Assembly (NCBI GenBank): GCA_050251035.1
Contig: JBFWNN010000002.1
Location: 1 to 64,000, forward strand
Source: Taklimakanibacter sp050251035
GTDB lineage: Bacteria > Pseudomonadota > Alphaproteobacteria > Rhizobiales > Aestuariivirgaceae
DNA: 64,000 nucleotides
Reading direction: 5' to 3'
Below the pieces are notes generated by a model that was given only the letters and a program-made list of their open reading frames with translations, was not told where the DNA came from and searched no databases. Position 1 is the first letter of the stretch; each line of letters begins with the position of its first letter. Positions 60,765 to 64,000 of this stretch are shown here, piece by piece. The position numbers and the translations under genes are program-made.

Positions 60765-62363
60765 ATGAGTAAGGCCAATGTCGTCATCGGCTTCGTCGGC
60801 ACCACGCTCGACGCGCCCAAATGGGAGAATCGGTGGGAACGCTGGCGGCCGACCGTCGCGGTCTGCCAGCAGGAGGACTTCGTCGTCGACCGCCTCGAGC
60901 TCATCCACGACAATCATTCGGCCGGCCTGGTCGGGCGGCTCACCCGCGACATCGCCCAGGTGTCGCCCGAGACCCGGGTCGCGCCGGTCATCATCAATCT
61001 CAAGGATCCGTGGGATTTCGAAGAGGTCTATGGCGCGCTGCACGACTTCGCGCGCGGCCGCAGCTTCGACACCGAGAACGAGCACTATTTCATCAACATC
61101 ACCACCGGCACCCATGTGGCCCAGATCTGCTGGTTCCTGCTCGCCGAGACGCGCCATGTGCCGGCCAGGCTCCTGCAGCTGTCGCCGCCGAAGAAGGCGG
61201 GGGGCGGCGTCGCCAGCCCGATGCGCGTCATCGACCTCGACCTGTCGCGCTATGACCGGATCGCCACGCGCTTCCGCGCCGAGCAGCGCGACGCCACATC
61301 CTTCCTCAAATCCGGCATCGCGACCCGCAACCCGGCCTTCAACCGCATGATCGACCGTATCGAGCAAGTGGCGATCAACTCCCGGGCGCCGTTCCTACTG
61401 ACCGGGCCGACGGGCGCGGGAAAGTCGCAACTGGCGCGCCGCATCTACGAGCTCAAGAAGACACGCCACCAGATCGACGGGCCCTTCGTCGACGTGAACT
61501 GCGCCACCTTGCGCGGCGACACCGCCATGTCCTCGCTCTTCGGCCATGTCAAAGGCGCCTTCACCGGCGCCCAGACGGCGCGGCCCGGGCTGCTCAAATC
61601 CGCCGATGGCGGCTTGCTGTTCCTCGACGAGATCGGCGAGCTCGGTCTCGACGAGCAGGCGATGATCCTGCGCGCCATCGAGGAGAAGCGCTTCCTGCCG
61701 GTCGGCGCCGACACGGAGGTGGCGAGCGACTTCCAGCTGATCGCCGGCACCAATCGCGACCTCAATGACGCGGTCGGCGCCGGCCGTTTCCGCGAGGACC
61801 TGCTGGCGCGTCTCAATCTGTGGACCTTCGTGCTGCCCGCGCTCCGGGAGCGCCCCGAGGACATCGAGCCCAATATCGATTTCGAGCTCGAGCGCCAGGC
61901 GCGCGACGACAGCGGCAAGATCACCTTCAACAAGGAGGCGCGCGCCCGCTTCGTCGCCTTCGCGACCTCGCCGGACGCCAGATGGAGCGCCAATTTCCGC
62001 GACCTGTCCGCCTCGCTCACCCGCATGGCGACGCTCGCCCCCAAGGGCCGCATCGACGAGGCGACGGTCGAGGAGGAGACCGCGCGGCTCAGGAGCTTCT
62101 GGTCGAGGGATCGCGCGGGCCAGCCGGCGGAACTGCTGCGCGAGGTCTTTTCCGACGAACGCCTGGCCCGCATCGACCTCTTCGATCAGAGCCAGCTTGC
62201 GGCGGTGATCGCCATATGCCGCGAAAGCGCGTCGCTCAGCGCCGCCGGGCGCCGGCTCTTCGCCGCCTCGCGCCAGGCGAAGACCAGCGGCAACGACGCC
62301 GACCGCCTGCGCAAATATCTCGCGCGCTTCGATCTCGACTGGGCGTCGGTGAGCGGCAGGTGA
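60765..62363 (+). CDS. rtcR: RtcR, sigma54-dependent activator with CARF sensor domain
   Basis: A 532-residue activator. Residues about 1-180 form a CARF-type sensor with the diagnostic NITTGTHVAQICWFL stretch at 111-125. The AAA+ domain has Walker A GPTGAGKS (214-221), the GAFTGA sigma54 loop (264-269) and Walker B LLFLDEIGEL. A helical DNA-binding end includes SLSAAGRRLFAASRQ. ATG at 60765 is used; a TTG at 60750 lies inside the palindrome. It is divergent from the rsr operon and should switch it on in response to RNA-damage ligands. Confidence 0.95.
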   Translation: MSKANVVIGFVGTTLDAPKWENRWERWRPTVAVCQQEDFVVDRLELIHDNHSAGLVGRLTRDIAQVSPETRVAPVIINLKDPWDFEEVYGALHDFARGRSFDTENEHYFINITTGTHVAQICWFLLAETRHVPARLLQLSPPKKAGGGVASPMRVIDLDLSRYDRIATRFRAEQRDATSFLKSGIATRNPAFNRMIDRIEQVAINSRAPFLLTGPTGAGKSQLARRIYELKKTRHQIDGPFVDVNCATLRGDTAMSSLFGHVKGAFTGAQTARPGLLKSADGGLLFLDEIGELGLDEQAMILRAIEEKRFLPVGADTEVASDFQLIAGTNRDLNDAVGAGRFREDLLARLNLWTFVLPALRERPEDIEPNIDFELERQARDDSGKITFNKEARARFVAFATSPDARWSANFRDLSASLTRMATLAPKGRIDEATVEEETARLRSFWSRDRAGQPAELLREVFSDERLARIDLFDQSQLAAVIAICRESASLSAAGRRLFAASRQAKTSGNDADRLRKYLARFDLDWASVSGR

Positions 62364-62393
62364 GCCGTCGCACCGATATCGTCTCCACGATAC

Positions 62394-63446
62394 CTATTTT
62401 ACCTCGAACACCGGAACGAAGGAGGCCGGCGCCAGGCTCTGGTCGATATCGATCTCCGCCAGGCTCGCCTGATCGACGATCTCGATCTGCGGACCGACAT
62501 GGCGGACGGCGAGCGAGCCCTCGAGAGCGCGCACCGCCTGGTCGAGGGCGATCTTGCCCTGCAGCACCGGCGAGTCGGTCGGCGCCGCGATCACCTTGCC
62601 GCGCTTGATGGCGCGGTAGGTGCTGTGGGTGAAGTAATCGGCGAGGATGCCGACCCGGCCCGACAAGCCCCTCGCCCTGAAGAGGCTCACAGCCGCATCG
62701 GCCGTGACCGCGCTGCCGATGACATAGTCGATATCGGGATGCTCCTCGAGCACCTCTTCGAGCAAGAGAAGCTGGGCTTCGAAACCGGTGTCGCCCCATT
62801 TGACGGCGACGATATCGGCCGAGCTTGCCGCCACGGCGGCGCGGAAGCCCTGCTCGACGAAAGCCACCCAGCCGGCGCCGCGCGGGCCCGGGAACCAGAC
62901 GACCTTCACCGGCCTCTGCCCCTTCGGGTGCAACCGCGCGAAATAGTCGCCAATGGCCTTGCCCATGGCGATCCAGGACACGCCGGATTTCGCCGTGATG
63001 CCGGCATCGTTGACGTCATTGACGGCGGCGATCACCGGCATGCGTTGCGCTAGCTTGCGGATGAGCGGGGTCAAGCCGTCGAAGGATACCGTGCCGACGA
63101 TCAAGGCGTCGGCCGTCCCGGCACATTCGGCGATCTGCGACTTCTGCCGTTCGAGATTGGGATAGCCGCCCGCTTCAACGACCTTCAGCCTGACATTGAG
63201 GCGGCGCGCCTGCTCCACCATGCCGTAATTCACCGACAGCCAGTAGGAATCCTTGAGATGCGGATAGGAGGCACAGATGCGCCAGGGCCTCGTCGCGACG
63301 TCGAGCGGCGCGTAGGAATAAGCCTGCGCCTCACCACCATAGTCGAAAGGCGGCGTCCATTTGTCGACCGGCCAAGTCTCCTGGGCCGCGGCCGGCGGCA
63401 TCGCCGCGGCCAGCGCCAGACCGAGGGCAAGACAGGTTCCCCTCAT
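62394..63446 (-). CDS. torT: TorT-like periplasmic sensor protein
   Basis: A 350-residue periplasmic-binding-fold protein of the TorT class, which binds TMAO-like ligands and signals to the kinase TorS. The signal peptide is visible (MRGTCLALGLALAAAM, cleavage near AAAQ). Characteristic stretches are KDSYWLSVNYGMVEQARRL and DALIVGTVSFDGL. ATG at 63446 begins the signal peptide; the longer frame to 63758 overlaps the divergent gene and is not coding. The divergent membrane protein at 63513 fits as its TorS partner. Confidence 0.85.
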   Translation of the reverse strand: MRGTCLALGLALAAAMPPAAAQETWPVDKWTPPFDYGGEAQAYSYAPLDVATRPWRICASYPHLKDSYWLSVNYGMVEQARRLNVRLKVVEAGGYPNLERQKSQIAECAGTADALIVGTVSFDGLTPLIRKLAQRMPVIAAVNDVNDAGITAKSGVSWIAMGKAIGDYFARLHPKGQRPVKVVWFPGPRGAGWVAFVEQGFRAAVAASSADIVAVKWGDTGFEAQLLLLEEVLEEHPDIDYVIGSAVTADAAVSLFRARGLSGRVGILADYFTHSTYRAIKRGKVIAAPTDSPVLQGKIALDQAVRALEGSLAVRHVGPQIEIVDQASLAEIDIDQSLAPASFVPVFEVK

Positions 63447-63512
63447 CCGCCTGTTCCAATCGCGCTTTGCCGATGTATCATGATCGGCCGCAAGCATATC
63501 CGGTGGAGCAGC

Positions 63513-64000
63513 AATGCTGTCAAGATTGGGCATAGGCGCAAGATTGTTCCTGGCGTTCCTGGGCATCACCGCGCTGTCGCTCTCTTCCGGCATTGCCGGC
63601 TGGCTGATCCTGCGGGAAATCTCGGTCGCCCAATCGCGGATGAACAGCGAGGCCTTGCCGGCGGTGGCCGCCGCGCAGCGCACCGCCGAGACCAGCGCCC
63701 GGCTGGTCGCGTCGGCGCCGGCGCTGACCGCGGTGCGCGACGAAGCCGCGCGGGCCATTCAGGAGCAGGAGCTCTCTTCCCTTGCGCGGGAGATCCGCAA
63801 ATCGGTGAGCGATGCCGGCCTCACGTCGCTCGACGGTGCCGCGGTTGCGCAGCTCTCGGCGACGGTCGATGCGCTGGTGGCCAATCTCGCGGCGCAGAAC
63901 CGGCTGGTCAGAGAAAGGCTGCAGCTGCAGCGCAGTTTCGCCCAGCGCACCGAACGCACCATAGAGGCCGCCACCGCGATCGTCGACCTGTCGGACACCC
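63513..64000 (+). CDS. sensor protein start, probably TorS-like histidine kinase (partial)
   Basis: An open frame of at least 162 codons running off the window. GGAG lies seven bases before the ATG. The first residues (SRLGIGARLFLAFLGITALS) form a membrane anchor, followed by a long helical periplasmic part with coiled-coil character (QRTAETSARLVAS, RERLQLQRSF). This is what TorS/sensor-kinase N-termini look like, and the gene is divergent from a TorT-like gene, 66 bases away. The catalytic domains would lie beyond the window. Confidence 0.75.

Overview
The window is GC-rich, gene-dense bacterial chromosome. The many ABC importers with their own IclR, DeoR, GntR, TetR and LysR regulators, the UgpC-type ATPase, the paired GMC oxidoreductases and the G+C-rich palindromic intergenic repeats all fit an alphaproteobacterium, probably Hyphomicrobiales (Rhizobiales). 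This placement is inference; no rRNA or marker gene is present. A run of 100 Ns at 54731-54830 shows that the sequence is a scaffold.

0.2-12.8 kb: a sugar/polyol importer operon (SDR, solute-binding protein, two permeases, Gfo/Idh/MocA dehydrogenase, UgpC-type ATPase) faces an IclR regulator. A complete Dpp/Opp-type importer follows. 12.8-17.5 kb: OsmC, a ROK kinase overlapping a bicupin protein under a divergent TetR, a LysR regulator, a small protein and a lytic transglycosylase. 17.5-21.5 kb: a PotABCD-like importer. Divergent from it is a DeoR-led sugar operon (class II aldolase, FGGY kinase, AraM-like dehydrogenase, an aldo-keto reductase/RidA fusion) that runs into a CocE-type hydrolase, a second Dpp-type importer and a PLP decarboxylase (to 36.8 kb). 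36.8-41.6 kb: a winged-helix/hydrolase fusion, a secreted unknown protein, a LysE exporter, an orphan ECF sigma factor and a GntR regulator. 41.6-55.7 kb: an SDR, two GMC oxidoreductases, a DapA-like lyase, a sugar importer lacking its own ATPase, a DeoR regulator, an APH-type kinase, two FAD subunits of a probable dehydrogenase, and a mandelate-racemase-family enzyme that is broken only by an assembly artefact.

55.7-62.4 kb is the most interesting region. It is an RNA-repair locus on the minus strand with the order rsr (TROVE/Ro60) - three tandem structured RNAs - kptA - rtcB - rtcA. A near-consensus sigma54 promoter drives it, and the CARF/AAA+ activator rtcR is divergent. The three RNAs look like bacterial Y RNAs: each is closed by an end-to-end stem with shared GCGAATGCC and CTTGTCGC boundary motifs. 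Two of them hold a tRNA body in circularly permuted order (T arm, acceptor 3' strand, short loop, acceptor 5' strand, D-arm sequence). The third keeps every invariant tRNA base checked and a CCA in its acceptor loop. KptA next to RtcB/RtcA is an unusual addition, because RtcB joining leaves no 2'-phosphate.

62.4-64.0 kb: a TorT-like periplasmic sensor and the start of a divergent membrane sensor, probably a TorS-like kinase, which runs off the window.
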